From the IMG/VR virus record IMGVR_UViG_3300042863_000902, positions 1 through 39,166 of that record: DNA of 39,166 bases. One strand, given 5' to 3'. Below the pieces are notes generated by a model. That model ran no database searches and was not told the DNA's origin. It was given only the letters and a program-made list of their open reading frames with translations. This document shows, piece after piece, positions 24,987-33,186 of the stretch; within the stretch, counting starts at the first letter, position 1; each line of letters begins with the position of its first letter. Origin of the DNA: a virus. Position numbers and translations under genes: made by a program.

Positions 24987-26635
24987 TGGCTGACTACTCT
25001 TTCAATCCTCAATTCGCTAACCTATCTGGTTTGCAACCTTTGCCTGCAATTGATGTGACTCGCGGTGCAAATCTTCAGTTTCGTCCACTTGATAAAATTG
25101 AAATTCAGTCTTCTCGACCAGAGCTTGTTGCTGAAGGTATCGCTGGTGCTATTAGCAATATTGCAAAGGGTGCGCTAGGTGGAATTACCGCTAGGTATGA
25201 GAAGAAAGAGGAGGAAGCTAAGGAGACGCGCAAGTTCGCTCAAGAAGAAAAAATTGCAAGAATTAAAGCTTCACAAAGTGCTTTTGAACAAAAAGAGCAA
25301 CAAAAGTGGGAGCTTGAAAAAATGAAAGAGCAAGATAAGTTGATCAAGGGGAGAGTCAAGGACGTTCTTCCTCCAGATGTTCAATTTGAGGACTATGAAT
25401 CTCTTCCAACTGACGAAAATCAAACTACTGATACTGAAAATTCTAATTCATTAACTGGAGAACTTAATCCTGAAGGAACAACTATTGATGAAGATGGAAA
25501 TCTAATAGAAGTGCCAAGCGAGATTCTGCAAGAAGACAATAAGACTGGACTTGTTTCCCCACAAGATGCAAACGCTATCGCTCTTAATGTTGCAAAACAA
25601 ATCGATCCAGCAACAGGGCTTCCATTGTCTGCACTTCCAGAATATCTATCTGCCTCAACTGGTGCTGGGCCAATCGCTCCATTAGCTGAAATGCCATCAT
25701 TGGGGCTTGATAGGGTAGAAACATCATTCATTCAGCCAGAACAAGAACAAAAGATAGCCGCCATGAGTGCTGAACTAGGTAAAATTTCAGAAGTTAAGCC
25801 AGAGCCAGAAAAACAAATTCCAGTTGGGCAAGCAAAAGCTGTTAAATACTTCCAAAGTCAAGAAAAGGCAAATGAGGAATATGCTAAAATGTATCCGGGC
25901 TGGAAGGCCGCGCAATTACCAGAATTAGTTCAAACTAAATCTGGGCCTGCATTTGCTGTAAAGCGTGAAATAATTTCACCAGAAGAACAAGAAGAATTAG
26001 CTAGAAAAAAAAGAAAAGAAGATCTTGAAATTTCTCAAGCTGCATCTGCCCCAGAAATGTCTAAAGAGCAAAATGCTATTTTGTTGTCTCAAATAACAAG
26101 GCTTGAACAAGATAAAACATATTCAAAAGCGTTGGAAACAAAAGATTCAGAAGCTACAATATTTAAGGCATTATCTCAAGAAAATGGATTATCTGATATT
26201 GCCGCAATCAATGCGTTTCAAAGATTAGTTGATCCGGGAGTTGCTGTTAGAGAGGGTGACGTTGCTCTTATTCAGTCTGCTCTTGCATTTCAAGATAAAT
26301 ACAGTCCTCAATATATCACCTCACAATTTACTAGGGGAGCAAAACTTCCAGAAGAGGATCGTGAAAGAATGCGAATTTTAACAAAAGAGCTTGCTCGAAT
26401 GGCTCTTGAAAAAGCAAATGAAGGCCCAATTCAAAAATACAGAACATTAACTAAAAAGACTGGCATTGATCCTGATTTGTTAGTAATGCCATTTGATATT
26501 GAGTCTCCAAAAGAACAAAAATTAGGCAAAGAGGAGTTAATAAAAAAACTTAATAACGCAAGTGAAGAATATAGAAATTCTCCACAATTTCAACAAGACA
26601 GAGATCGCCTAAAAGAACTTCTAAGAACAAACTAA
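24986..26635 (+). CDS. large probable internal virion protein, unknown
   Basis: 549 residues. Residues 45-130 form a charged coiled coil (YEKKEEEAKETRKFAQEEKI), followed by an acidic, asparagine/threonine-rich linker and helical C-terminus (EERKEDLEISQAAS-like stretches). No enzymatic motif recognised. Its place between small Q/A-rich proteins and the 799-residue membrane-active protein fits the cluster of ejected virion proteins of podoviruses. Confidence 0.55.
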   Translation: MADYSFNPQFANLSGLQPLPAIDVTRGANLQFRPLDKIEIQSSRPELVAEGIAGAISNIAKGALGGITARYEKKEEEAKETRKFAQEEKIARIKASQSAFEQKEQQKWELEKMKEQDKLIKGRVKDVLPPDVQFEDYESLPTDENQTTDTENSNSLTGELNPEGTTIDEDGNLIEVPSEILQEDNKTGLVSPQDANAIALNVAKQIDPATGLPLSALPEYLSASTGAGPIAPLAEMPSLGLDRVETSFIQPEQEQKIAAMSAELGKISEVKPEPEKQIPVGQAKAVKYFQSQEKANEEYAKMYPGWKAAQLPELVQTKSGPAFAVKREIISPEEQEELARKKRKEDLEISQAASAPEMSKEQNAILLSQITRLEQDKTYSKALETKDSEATIFKALSQENGLSDIAAINAFQRLVDPGVAVREGDVALIQSALAFQDKYSPQYITSQFTRGAKLPEEDRERMRILTKELARMALEKANEGPIQKYRTLTKKTGIDPDLLVMPFDIESPKEQKLGKEELIKKLNNASEEYRNSPQFQQDRDRLKELLRTN

Positions 26636-26638
26636 ATA

Positions 26639-29038
26639 ATGACTGACATTGAAAAAGAGTTATTGGAAGAAATAGAGCAAGAAAAGAAGGTTGAAGAACC
26701 AACAACTGCTGCCGGAATGGTTGGCGCAGTAACGCGAGGAGCAGCAAAGCCATTAACTCAGGCTATTACTGGAGGAATGATTGGTGGCGCAATGGCTCCA
26801 TACGCCGCTCCAGTAAGTATTCCACTCGGTGCAGGTCTATCTGTTATTGGAAGTCAAGTATCAGAGGCTTTTGGAGGCCCAGATGTTCCAACCGCACTAG
26901 GTCAACTTACAACTACTCTTGTAAATAAATTTGCAGGAACTCACTATTCTGCTCCAGAAGATGCGACAACTGAATTACTAGATCGTCTTGGAGTTCAAAA
27001 TCCAAGGTCAAATGCTGAAGAGATTATTAAAGAAGTAACCAAAGGTGTTGTTGAAATAGGAAGTGGTTCTGGAGCGTTAAAGGTAGGAGGAGAATTGCTT
27101 AAAGCAGGTAAGGGAGCCAAGCTTCTTCAATTTCTAGGACAAAAGCCAGCGCAACAAGCTATTGCTGGTGGAGCATCAATGGGAACATCTGAGGCAGCAA
27201 AACAAGAAGGCGCAACTCCACTTCAGCAACTTGGCGTTGGTCTTGCAACAGGAGTTGGTGTTGGGGGAGCAGTTTCAGCACTAGAACCGGGAGCTAACGC
27301 ATTGCAATCATTAAGAGATGCTGATATTCCTATTACTGAGAAATCAATTAATGCATTAAAGAATCTTTTCGCCCCGCAAAAGCAAGTTGTTCCTCCTACT
27401 ATTACAGAAACAACAGCTAAGGCACTACAGGGAAGCAAGGAGGCTAAAAAGGCTCTTGCTGAAGCTGCCGCTGGAGAAGCTGAAATTGGTGGGTTGAAAG
27501 TTGGAGAAGCAGCAAAAGAACTTGGATTCTTGAAAGAAGAAGTTCCTCAAGAGTTTTTGTCTGGAAGTCCAGAGTTTCAGGCATTGGTTAAAAAGGGTGC
27601 CGCCTATGGTGAATCTCTATTAGCTAAAAGACAAAATGAATTTCTGACAAGAGTATCTACAAAGGCCCGTGAAGTTGCTCAAAAGGCTGGATCAACTGAA
27701 GACTTGAGCGCATTGAGTGATGACATCAAGGATACAATTCTAAATGAGTCAAAGAAATATCAAGCTGATGAGCAGAATCTGTTTAATCAGTTATCAACAA
27801 AACCAGTTGTTAGGACTCAGCATGATCCTCAAAATACAATAAGTGCCATTGATACTGCATTGATGGATAGTGGTGTTCCAGAAACTATTCTTAATAAAAT
27901 TAAGAATAATCAAAAATTGAGCGCAAAGGAATCTGAACTTTTTAATCAAAAGTTTAAGTCAATTAGACCAGTTCAAAAGAAAATATTTGAAACGCTATAC
28001 ACAGATAAAAAACCAACAATATCACAAATAAATGATATTAGGAAACAACTTGGCGAGTTTCTTTCTGGAGAAAAGGGTGTGTTTTCTAATGCAACTCGCG
28101 GAGAGGTTGAAAACTTCTACGGGTTGTTAAGCGATGATTACAATACAGCATTGTCTCAATTTCCTGAATTAAAAGATGTAAAAGATGCTGCATTTACTTT
28201 GACCAAATCAAGAAAAGCACATGAAGAGAATGTTGTGAATCTTTTTGGGGATGAATTATCTCAGAGCCTTTCGGGTCAGGTTTCAAGGGCTATTGGCGCA
28301 ACAGCTAAAGGTGACGCTGATAAGATTAAGAGCATATTATCTGCCGTTCCAGAAGAATATAGGGCCAATGTAGTTGCAACTGGAATCCAAAACGCCATTT
28401 CAAAACAAGGTAAATTTGATATGGCAACATTTACAAAATGGTATAATTCTTTGAAGGGTCAAAAGACAGCATACGACGCATTATTTAATGAACTGCCTCC
28501 TGATGCAAAATATCAATTTGATAATCTAAATATCTTGTCTGAAAACATTCAAAACGCAACAAAGCAAACATCAAAGATTGGCGATATTAAGCAAGAAATA
28601 TCTAAAAACCAAAAAATTGGATCAACTCTTTGGTCTATAATGAAAGGATTGATAACTGGTTCCGTTGTTTACAGTGCATCCAAACAGTTAAATGTTCCCC
28701 CAGAACTTGCAATTGCACTAACAAGTGCAGTGGCTGGTGGAACAACAATAAGATCAATTGGAAAAGATCAACGACAAGCGTTATTGAGCCTTGATGAAAT
28801 GCTTGCATCTGGAGATTTCGCTCAACTTGTTGCTAAATCTAAAGGCAATGCAGATATGTTTAATCGCTCCATTCCTCAATTTATGCGTGAGCCAGTTTAT
28901 GTGAAGTTTGCTAAAGAAGTCGGGCCTGAAGCAGCAAAGAACTTACTATACACATCTGGAAGATACTTGCAGGAATCTCAAGAACCAGCAAAAAAAGAGA
29001 AGCTGGCATTGCAAGGGATGTATAATCCCACTAAATAA
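26639..29038 (+). CDS. large probable DNA-ejection protein, membrane-active
   Basis: 799 residues. An acidic start (IEKELLEEIEQEKKVEEP) leads to hydrophobic Gly/Ala-rich segments (about 23-70, with GAVTRGAAKPLTQAITGGMI and GLSVIGSQVSEAFGG) and another Gly/Ala-rich stretch (about 155-210). The middle is helical; a second hydrophobic region lies near 660-705. Such multi-segment amphipathic proteins in this position are typical of internal core proteins that form the DNA exit channel. No lysozyme or transglycosylase motif was seen. Confidence 0.6.
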   Translation: MTDIEKELLEEIEQEKKVEEPTTAAGMVGAVTRGAAKPLTQAITGGMIGGAMAPYAAPVSIPLGAGLSVIGSQVSEAFGGPDVPTALGQLTTTLVNKFAGTHYSAPEDATTELLDRLGVQNPRSNAEEIIKEVTKGVVEIGSGSGALKVGGELLKAGKGAKLLQFLGQKPAQQAIAGGASMGTSEAAKQEGATPLQQLGVGLATGVGVGGAVSALEPGANALQSLRDADIPITEKSINALKNLFAPQKQVVPPTITETTAKALQGSKEAKKALAEAAAGEAEIGGLKVGEAAKELGFLKEEVPQEFLSGSPEFQALVKKGAAYGESLLAKRQNEFLTRVSTKAREVAQKAGSTEDLSALSDDIKDTILNESKKYQADEQNLFNQLSTKPVVRTQHDPQNTISAIDTALMDSGVPETILNKIKNNQKLSAKESELFNQKFKSIRPVQKKIFETLYTDKKPTISQINDIRKQLGEFLSGEKGVFSNATRGEVENFYGLLSDDYNTALSQFPELKDVKDAAFTLTKSRKAHEENVVNLFGDELSQSLSGQVSRAIGATAKGDADKIKSILSAVPEEYRANVVATGIQNAISKQGKFDMATFTKWYNSLKGQKTAYDALFNELPPDAKYQFDNLNILSENIQNATKQTSKIGDIKQEISKNQKIGSTLWSIMKGLITGSVVYSASKQLNVPPELAIALTSAVAGGTTIRSIGKDQRQALLSLDEMLASGDFAQLVAKSKGNADMFNRSIPQFMREPVYVKFAKEVGPEAAKNLLYTSGRYLQESQEPAKKEKLALQGMYNPTK

Positions 29039-29081
29039 TTTCATTGCATTCAAATAAAAATTAACATACAACTAAAAAACT

Positions 29082-29243
29082 ATGCCTATCCGTAAATGTG
29101 CCTCACAAAATTGTTTCAAACGCAATGTAGCGGCTGAAGTTAAATCTGGAAAACCATTGAAGCAAAGTCTCGCCATCGCATATAGCGTTCAGCGTAAGGC
29201 TCGCGCTAAAAAAGCTGCCATGACTCGTAAGGTGGGTAAATAG
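29082..29243 (+). CDS. small basic protein, phage-conserved type
   Basis: 53 residues behind an A-rich leader (ATACAACTAAAAAACT-ATG). Contains KSGKPLKQSLAIAYSVQRKA, similar to a widespread short phage protein with a K-GKP-KQA-AIA core. Strongly basic C-terminus. Function unknown, nucleic-acid binding possible. Confidence 0.65.
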   Translation: MPIRKCASQNCFKRNVAAEVKSGKPLKQSLAIAYSVQRKARAKKAAMTRKVGK

Positions 29244-29245
29244 CC

Positions 29246-29341
29246 ATGACACATGATTTTTGGAATACTCTTGTTTTTGCTGTTGCTGTGTTCTTTGGAG
29301 GTGGATTTGCGATTGCAGCGGCGACATGGTGGGATAACTAG
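29246..29341 (+). CDS. single-pass membrane peptide
   Basis: 31 residues starting two bases after the previous stop. One hydrophobic segment (FWNTLVFAVAVFFGGGFAIA). Could be a minor membrane or lysis-modulating peptide. Short, so translation is not certain. Confidence 0.45.
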   Translation: MTHDFWNTLVFAVAVFFGGGFAIAAATWWDN

Positions 29342-29383
29342 CAAAACATTTGACGATGGTGATATTGATATTAGCAAAAACAA

Positions 29384-29989
29384 ATGAGGTTTGAGGCTAA
29401 ATCAATAGATCCATCTTTAATTTCTAATTCAGAATATGCGGTTATCGCAGATAGCATCATAGTTCCTGTAATTGATTATGGTGCTAGGGAAGATAATTCT
29501 TTCTTAGTTGCCATTAGAAATCTTGTTCAAGTCTATCTTTCGAGTAAAGATATTTCCGATTCAGAATCTATTGCAGATAAAGTTGAGAATATAGTTTGTG
29601 ATGGACTAGGGCTGAATATTGAGGATCACAATAATTGGGTTGAGAGGGCGGGGGATGAATCTAGGAGAGCGCAAGAAGAGATCCAGTCAGCAATACTAAG
29701 GGATGGCCCTAGATTTTGGGCAGAACTGCATCTATTCTCGTTTCGCAATAGGAACTGCGAGGATCGCGCATTCATCGAGAGTTGGTTTAAGAACTGGGTT
29801 GAATCTATTACGTGGAATGGATGCCCGTGCAAGGATCACTTTGAGGATTATTGCAAGCATTTTCCTCCTAACTTTTCTGATTTTTGGAGATGGGGAATCG
29901 GGATTCATAATAATGTAAACAAACGAAACGGAAAAAAACAATTATCTCTTAATGAGGCAGAACAGTTATGGACAAGACGGCTACTATAA
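29384..29989 (+). CDS. Erv1/ALR-like sulfhydryl oxidase-type protein
   Basis: 201 residues. The first 100 match nothing I recognise. Residues 108-197 follow the Erv1/ALR plan: GPRFWAELHLF (the G-x-x-x-W-x-x-LH block), a cysteine site CPC at 147-149 where family members usually have CxxC, then HFEDYCKHFPP, FWRWGIGIHNNVN (HNxVN at 175-179) and a final W. Erv1/ALR proteins use FAD to make disulfides. The CxC instead of CxxC is unusual and may change or remove redox function. It could help fold Cys-containing fibre proteins, or be a fold-only relative. Confidence 0.6.
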   Translation: MRFEAKSIDPSLISNSEYAVIADSIIVPVIDYGAREDNSFLVAIRNLVQVYLSSKDISDSESIADKVENIVCDGLGLNIEDHNNWVERAGDESRRAQEEIQSAILRDGPRFWAELHLFSFRNRNCEDRAFIESWFKNWVESITWNGCPCKDHFEDYCKHFPPNFSDFWRWGIGIHNNVNKRNGKKQLSLNEAEQLWTRRLL

Positions 29990-30162
29990 AAGACTCAGCT
30001 AACGATCATCGTAAGGCTGGACTTGAAGACAATGATCACGATCCTTGGTTTTACGAAACCTGCAAGATGGTGAATATTGCTTGTGATAAGTTCTGGACAG
30101 AAACAGCAGAACGCGCTAGGCTCAACGAATTATACTATAGATCAAGATGGGGCCGAATATAA
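29968..30162 (+). CDS. small acidic protein, unknown
   Basis: 64 residues (KDSANDHRKAGLEDNDHDPW then ETCKMVNIACDKFW). Overlaps the Erv1-like gene by 22 bases and the next gene by 16. No family recognised. Confidence 0.45.
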   Translation: MDKTATIKDSANDHRKAGLEDNDHDPWFYETCKMVNIACDKFWTETAERARLNELYYRSRWGRI

Positions 30163-30389
30163 ATACAAATCATCCTGCGTTTCCTGTTCAAGCGTATCCG
30201 GGTGACGCATCAAATCCAAAGGTTCGTCCAAATACTGGCATGAGCATGAGAGACTATTTTGCTTCTAAGGCTATGAACGGATTGCTTGCAAATCCAGAAG
30301 AAATTAGCCTTAATGCACCGCTAGAAGAGATTGCTGATTTTTCTTACAAGCTAGCAAACGCAATGCTTGTCAGAAGGGAAAAAATATGA
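30147..30389 (+). CDS. phage-conserved small protein, unknown
   Basis: 80 residues. Contains GMSMRDYFASKAMNGLLANP, similar to a short protein found in many phages (GMTLRDYFAAKAMQ-type core). Two predicted helices follow. Start overlaps the preceding gene and its stop overlaps the next start by ATGA. Confidence 0.6.
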   Translation: MGPNINTNHPAFPVQAYPGDASNPKVRPNTGMSMRDYFASKAMNGLLANPEEISLNAPLEEIADFSYKLANAMLVRREKI

Positions 30390-30532
30390 AAAAACAAACA
30401 TCTGCTAGTATTAAATACGATACACCCAAAATCATTTCAACCGCTGATACGAAACCTAAAAAGTCGAGTCTTCATGTTGCAATGATGAAACCACGCAAAG
30501 TAAAAATAAATATAATCAAAAAAAGGAAATAA
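30386..30532 (+). CDS. small lysine-rich protein
   Basis: 48 residues, about a quarter lysine, basic end (KVKINIIKKRK). Starts on an ATGA overlap and ends one base before the next ATG. May bind nucleic acid; no motif. Confidence 0.5.
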   Translation: MKKQTSASIKYDTPKIISTADTKPKKSSLHVAMMKPRKVKINIIKKRK

Positions 30533-30533
30533 T

Positions 30534-30770
30534 ATGTCAGACGAAAATAAATCAGAACAACCAGAACAAATCACAGAAGAACATTCCAAGGCAATTGAGC
30601 ATGTCATTGGTTCGCTCGACCTGTCGTCAGTCAGCAAGGATGATGTCATTCTTGACTTTATTGGCCGTCTGCGTCGATTTAATTTTGAAGCAATGGTTGC
30701 ATTGCGCTTGCTTGAGAAGGTCGTTATCAGCGAGAAATCGGAAGAAGCTCAACCTGCCAAAGAAGAATAA
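30534..30770 (+). CDS. small acidic helical protein
   Basis: 78 residues, acidic ends (MSDENKSEQPEQITEEHS; EKSEEAQPAKEE) around a helix-rich core (DFIGRLRRFNFEAMVALRLL). Start at GGAAATAAT-ATG with a weak AGG. Unknown. Confidence 0.6.
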   Translation: MSDENKSEQPEQITEEHSKAIEHVIGSLDLSSVSKDDVILDFIGRLRRFNFEAMVALRLLEKVVISEKSEEAQPAKEE

Positions 30771-30782
30771 TCATTTGTAGAG

Positions 30783-30950
30783 ATGAAAATGAAGGATAGT
30801 GATTGGCATCGTAATGGGAAGGGCGATAAGCCTCGCACCAAAACTTGTGAGAAGTCTTGGCAAGAAAATTACGATGACATTGATTGGTCAGAGCATCGCA
30901 AGAAAAAAGGTTTAGATAAAAAGCGAGACAAGAAAAATGAGCTATACTAA
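30783..30950 (+). CDS. small GKGDxPR-type protein
   Basis: 55 residues. GKGDKPRTKTCEKSWQEN then DIDWSEH resembles a short protein common in phages with a GKGDxPR-Y-x-NWDxI pattern. Basic end. Overlaps the next start by 14 bases. Confidence 0.55.
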   Translation: MKMKDSDWHRNGKGDKPRTKTCEKSWQENYDDIDWSEHRKKKGLDKKRDKKNELY

Positions 30951-31332
30951 ACCATCGCTTCGTGAGCGGATCAAAGACCGCATCATGGCTGGAACTAAAG
31001 GCGGTAACGCAGGCCAATGGAGCGGCAGGAAGGCACAGCTTCTAGCTCAAGAATACAAGAAAGCTGGAGGTGGATATTCTGGTAAGAAAACAGAAGGTCA
31101 GAAGTCTCTCTCGAAATGGACTAAAGAGAAGTGGGGAACCAAGTCTGGGAAGCCATCGACTCAAGGCCCGAAGGCTACTGGCGAGCGTTACTTGCCACTT
31201 AAAGCACTCAAGTCTCTATCTGAAAAAGAATATGCTTCTACCAGTCGTGCAAAGCGAGAAGGAACTAAAAAGGGAAAGCAGTTTGTAAAGCAACCGAAAA
31301 AGATTGCAAAAAAGACTGCAACCTATAGGTAA
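30937..31332 (+). CDS. basic DUF5872-like protein
   Basis: 131 residues, strongly basic. The sequence (KPSLRERIKDRIMAGTKGGN, QWSGRKAQLLAQEYKKAGGG, SLSKWTKEKWGTKSGKPS, KREGTKKGKQFVKQPKKIAKK) fits DUF5872, a basic family I know from phages and large DNA viruses; function undetermined. The charge suggests DNA or RNA binding, perhaps inside the virion, since it ends the rightward morphogenesis block. Confidence 0.65.
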   Translation: MSYTKPSLRERIKDRIMAGTKGGNAGQWSGRKAQLLAQEYKKAGGGYSGKKTEGQKSLSKWTKEKWGTKSGKPSTQGPKATGERYLPLKALKSLSEKEYASTSRAKREGTKKGKQFVKQPKKIAKKTATYR

Positions 31333-31617
31333 TAGTTTAACAACACCCGTGACGCCTATCCTTGGAAGCGCACCAACACGGGTTAGCTCTTTGAGAGAAT
31401 TTAGATTTATCCGAACGGTTCGATGCATGTCTCCACGGCATGGGCAAAACCGCAGAGGATGAATATTCAGCAGGCAGGCTAGATACACTGATGAGCGGTA
31501 TTCAGACCTAATCTGGAGCCGCCACATCGAGGTCGGGAGTCCAATATTAGGCTCAAGCCTATGTGACTATAACCTTGGAAACCCGTAGTCTGAAAAGGGC
31601 ATGCATACCCGTTCCTG
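31333..31617. ncRNA. candidate structured RNA between convergent blocks
   Basis: 285 bases without a gene. On the + strand several stems can form: ACCCGTG 31345-31351 with CACGGGT 31377-31383; a three-tier hairpin 31490-31528 (GATG/CATC, GCGG/CCGC, CAGA/TCTG); TAGGC 31548-31552 with GCCTA 31557-31561; GACTA 31565-31569 with TAGTC 31586-31590; and a long-range ATGCATG 31423-31429 with CATGCAT 31600-31606. CCTTGGAA occurs twice. Stems work on either strand, so orientation is unknown. No known family was matched. Confidence 0.4.
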
Positions 31618-31977
31618 CTATTCTCTCAACCAGTTATTATAGTATTTAGCGAGAAGCAGTTTATTCTCGTTCTGTATATCCTCGTAGGTTGGCTCTCTCT
31701 TTACTGGAAGGTCTGGATTCACATACCTCCAATCATCTTGGGTGCTTACAGGCTCAACTGGAATGGCTGGAGCAACCATGACATTATTATTGTTTACTGG
31801 ATTGACTCCATGAGATGACACTTCTCCATTATTTCTATTATGCAAATACATATCCTTGATATGTGGATGCGTTCCTTTCTGATATTTTAATGTCCTTTTC
31901 TCAGTATATGTTTCGCTTGTCATGCTTGAGCAAGCAGGCAATGCCGTAACAATTAAGCAAAGTATGTATTTATTCAT
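31618..31977 (-). CDS. lipoprotein, unknown
   Basis: 119 residues. Signal peptide ends ALPACSS with Cys16 as lipidated residue (the lipobox LPAC has Pro rather than the usual residue at -2). Mature part polar (KGTHPHIKDMYLHNRNNGEV), ending in a short acidic helix. The second lipoprotein of this genome, lying away from the lysis cassette. It could be a superinfection-exclusion or moron-type lipoprotein. Start context ATAAATAAAT-ATG. A terminator-like hairpin upstream separates it from the replication block. Confidence 0.6.
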   Translation of the reverse strand: MNKYILCLIVTALPACSSMTSETYTEKRTLKYQKGTHPHIKDMYLHNRNNGEVSSHGVNPVNNNNVMVAPAIPVEPVSTQDDWRYVNPDLPVKREPTYEDIQNENKLLLAKYYNNWLRE

Positions 31978-32012
31978 ATTTATTTATTATTGATATATTT
32001 ACTATTTTCAAA

Positions 32013-32065
32013 ACCTACTATCTGGGAATTTTATGATTTTTCGCTGATAGTAGGTATTATTTTTT
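32013..32065. terminator. bidirectional terminator-like hairpin
   Basis: Perfect 10-base inverted repeat ACCTACTATC 32013-32022 with GATAGTAGGT 32046-32055 and a 23-base loop. On the + strand ATTATTTTTT follows at 32056-32065; on the - strand TTTTGAAAAT follows. It could end rightward transcripts that read past 31332 and leftward transcripts from the resolvase gene. Confidence 0.6.
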
Positions 32066-32069
32066 ACAA

Positions 32070-32438
32070 CTATTTGATTTCGACCTCTGTGCGTTCTTCC
32101 GTTTTCTTTGGAACTTTGACTTGGATGAACTCAATCTGGACGCTTTCTGGATCATCGTCTCTGATGAGTTTAGCGTATCGTAACTGGTCAATAAGTGGCT
32201 TACATCCTCCCGCATAGTTGTCGCAATCGAGTGGTCTGCAACTATATCGCGTAATGCGGACAAAAGAGCGTTTCTTGCTGTTTTCTTTTCCCTCATTAGT
32301 ATTCGGAAATGCTTTCCTAGCAACTGGTTTAGGCTTGGGGTTAGATACCCGTGGAGTATTAGTTTCAGTTCGTGAGTAGTTTCCATCTGGATCTAATTTA
32401 TATCCCATCTGCTTAAGAATGGAATGTGTGAAGTTCAT
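32070..32438 (-). CDS. RusA-like Holliday-junction resolvase
   Basis: 122 residues. The half from residue 60 is RusA-like: RPLDCDNYAGGCKPLIDQLR with Asp71, Asp73, Asn74 and Lys80, then Asp84 and LIRDDDPES with Asp94-96, the acidic set that binds metal in RusA resolvases; followed by IQVKVPKK. These cut four-way junctions before packaging. The N-terminal 55 residues are low complexity and shorter than a full RusA N-domain. Last gene of the leftward replication block before the terminator. Confidence 0.7.
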   Translation of the reverse strand: MNFTHSILKQMGYKLDPDGNYSRTETNTPRVSNPKPKPVARKAFPNTNEGKENSKKRSFVRITRYSCRPLDCDNYAGGCKPLIDQLRYAKLIRDDDPESVQIEFIQVKVPKKTEERTEVEIK

Positions 32439-32683
32439 TGTTTTATTTTTAGTGCTTCTCTTGCCTCGTCGCGTTCAACTAAAGCGATTCCCAGTTTCTG
32501 GCGAAGCTCAACGGCAGCGTTGATTTCCTCTGTGCCGTATTCCTCAACATCCGCCAAAGCTGCCCTCGCCTCGTCCCGCTCGCGTTCCAGCCTTGCCATC
32601 TCATCAAAGATGTTAATCTTGCCTTGCCTCCAACGCTCTACGGCTTCTTGCGTTTCAGGCGTATCAATGCTCAATGTCGTCAT
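32435..32683 (-). CDS. small coiled-coil protein (DTPET type), copy 2
   Basis: 82 residues. SIDTPETQEAVERWRQGK then a charged coiled coil (EMARLERERDEARAALADVE). The TPET...RERDxA pattern recurs in the gene at 34500. Frequent in phage replication regions, function unknown. Its start overlaps the membrane-peptide gene by 20 bases. Confidence 0.55.
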   Translation of the reverse strand: MTTLSIDTPETQEAVERWRQGKINIFDEMARLERERDEARAALADVEEYGTEEINAAVELRQKLGIALVERDEAREALKIKQ

Positions 32684-32762
32684 CTGAAAATAGAATAAAA
32701 ATAACAGATAGGAATGCTATAACACCACATCCAGAAATGATTATTGCAATAATTTCAATCAT
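32664..32762 (-). CDS. single-pass membrane peptide
   Basis: 32 residues. One hydrophobic segment (IIAIIISGCGVIAFLSVIFI) with an acidic end (SDDDIEH). Overlaps the gene upstream by ATGA and the coiled-coil gene downstream by 20 bases. Could be a small inner-membrane effector. Confidence 0.5.
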   Translation of the reverse strand: MIEIIAIIISGCGVIAFLSVIFILFSDDDIEH

Positions 32763-32908
32763 TTCTTTTCCTCCTCTACCTTACCTTTAGCAGTCCAGCG
32801 TGATGAAGATAGTTCATCAAACATCCTGCTCCACTCTTCTTGAGTAATTTGTCCAGATGCGTATAGATCATCAATTCTGCGTTGTTCTTCAATCCTTGTG
32901 ATTTTCAT
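32759..32908 (-). CDS. small SHOCT-like protein
   Basis: 49 residues. RRIDDLYASGQITQEEWSRM is the L-x-x-G-x-I-(S/T)-x-E-E-(F/W) pattern of SHOCT domains, short oligomerisation or regulatory modules. ATGA overlap with the next gene downstream. Confidence 0.5.
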   Translation of the reverse strand: MKITRIEEQRRIDDLYASGQITQEEWSRMFDELSSSRWTAKGKVEEEKK

Positions 32909-33176
32909 CTTGTTCAATTCTTTTTTTTACCAAATCCCAAGCCTCAATATCGCACTTATCACCAAGCGGCTTCCGCTCTGGATGCTTTTCTGCATCTTCG
33001 TATGCTTGCAATAACTCATTGCCAATCATCATTCTTGTTAGCCTATGTATATGCAACCAAGATTCAGCCAATTTTTGAGCGAAATCATTTGCAGAAATTG
33101 TTCTCCTTCCAAGATAATATCTAAATGCAGCATGAATTAGATCATTTGGATCAAAGAAATCTGTTGCTTTTTTCAT
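32889..33176 (-). CDS. phage-conserved small protein, unknown
   Basis: 95 residues. DLIHAAFRYYLGRRTISAND followed by FAQKLAESW resembles a short protein family I have seen in phage replication regions; no function known. Overlaps the next gene by 20 bases. Confidence 0.6.
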   Translation of the reverse strand: MKKATDFFDPNDLIHAAFRYYLGRRTISANDFAQKLAESWLHIHRLTRMMIGNELLQAYEDAEKHPERKPLGDKCDIEAWDLVKKRIEQDENHKD

Positions 33177-33186
33177 TTTAAAAGGT

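Noticed and set aside
31377-31440. tRNA-like stretch (GGTTAGCTC... GGTTCGAT)
   Set aside because: No acceptor stem or anticodon arm can be drawn with the right spacing.
31486-31585. Hammerhead ribozyme (CTGATGAG ... GAAAC)
   Set aside because: The stem after CTGATGAG closes without a following GAAA at the required place, so the core is not formed.
31560-31600. Group I intron core on the - strand (CAGACTA ... TATAGTC)
   Set aside because: Only 14 bases separate the P7-like strands, too few for P3 and P8, and no interrupted gene is present.
32057-32386. 109-codon leftward frame overlapping the resolvase
   Set aside because: It overlaps the RusA-like gene in another frame; the latter has recognisable catalytic residues.
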